Part shown: one piece after another, positions 6,068 through 6,271 of the stretch
Layout of the letters: every line of letters begins with the position of its first letter
Numbering within the stretch: position 1 is the first letter of the stretch
From: Thermus kawarayensis JCM 12314
Lineage (GTDB): Bacteria; Deinococcota; Deinococci; Deinococcales; Thermaceae
Assembly: GCA_001311545.1 (NCBI GenBank)
Contig: BBBL01000096.1
Location: 1 to 6,271 of the forward strand
Direction of reading: 5' to 3'
DNA length: 6,271 nt
Position numbers and translations under genes: made by a program
Notes under the pieces: model-generated
What the model was told of the DNA's origin: nothing
Database searches by the model: none
The model's input: the letters and a program-made list of their open reading frames with translations, nothing else

Positions 6068-6072
6068 GGGGC

Positions 6073-6271
6073 ATGCACCTCTTGCTCCTCCACGGGTTCA
6101 CCTCCCACCCCGTCCTCACCCTGGGCCCTCTGCCGGAACGGCTGAAGGAAGCGGGGTTCGCCGTGAGCCAACCCGCCCTTCCCGGCCACGGTACGAGGCC
6201 CGAGGACCTCCTGAAGGTGGGCTTTCAGGACTGGCTCATGGCGGCGGAAGGGGCCTACCTGGAGCTCCCCG
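6073..6271 (+). CDS. Alpha/beta hydrolase, carboxylesterase type, N-terminal part
   Basis: The first 66 residues of a serine hydrolase; the rest, including the nucleophile Ser and the catalytic Asp/His, lies beyond the window edge. MHLLLLHGFTSHP gives the first strand and the HGF oxyanion-hole motif (residues 7-9). LPGHGTRPEDLL (36-47) is the second conserved loop, followed by GFQDWLMAAEGAYLEL. The pattern is close to the Est30-type carboxylesterases and monoacylglycerol lipases, which cleave short- to medium-chain esters in the cytoplasm. The ATG at 6073 places the first strand exactly at the N-terminus, so there is no signal peptide. The substrate is unknown. Confidence 0.85.
   Translation, partial: MHLLLLHGFTSHPVLTLGPLPERLKEAGFAVSQPALPGHGTRPEDLLKVGFQDWLMAAEGAYLELP

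Overview
The window looks like chromosomal DNA of a Thermus-like bacterium. It is very GC-rich with G/C in most third codon positions, the gene starts often look leaderless, and one gene is a MoaD-like protein carrying a tail domain that I know only from Thermus. No mobile element, CRISPR array, tRNA or rRNA is visible, and no stretch over 300 bases lacks a gene.

Layout: (1) 2-327 (+), the 3' end of a quinone oxidoreductase of the zinc-type alcohol dehydrogenase superfamily. (2) 316-1220 (-), a PfkB/fructokinase-like sugar kinase that converges on it; their stop codons overlap by 12 bases. (3) 1221-1326, a compact divergent promoter region, with an extended -10 (TGGTATAAT) and a strong Shine-Dalgarno for the next gene. 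(4) 1327-3148 (+), a complete-length aldehyde:ferredoxin oxidoreductase of the tungsten-pterin/[4Fe-4S] family. (5) 3149-3269, one copy of a 44-base repeat and a 12-bp hairpin with a GCAA loop. (6) 3270-3779 (+), a MoaD-like ubiquitin-fold protein with an internal Gly-Gly-Gly, a second domain, and a C-terminus that again reads Gly-Gly-Gly. (7) 3780-3879, the second, inverted copy of the 44-base repeat and a hairpin at the end of the next gene. (8) 6017-3880 (-), a two-gene operon: a DUF4388 protein followed after 2 bases by an AGCS-family amino-acid:cation symporter. (9) 6073-6271 (+), the start of an alpha/beta hydrolase (carboxylesterase type), cut by the window edge.

Functionally the centre is the pair of aldehyde oxidoreductase and MoaD-like protein. 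MoaD-type proteins donate sulfur to build the pterin dithiolene that holds W or Mo, so the neighbour could serve the oxidoreductase cofactor. The DUF4388-AGCS operon joins a putative signalling or adaptor protein to a membrane transporter.

A strong caveat applies to the whole window. Five of the seven genes contain apparent single-base deletions, ten in total, mostly in or beside G/C runs. Joining the frames restores normal family proteins in every case. I read these as sequence errors rather than pseudogenes and annotate whole genes across them.
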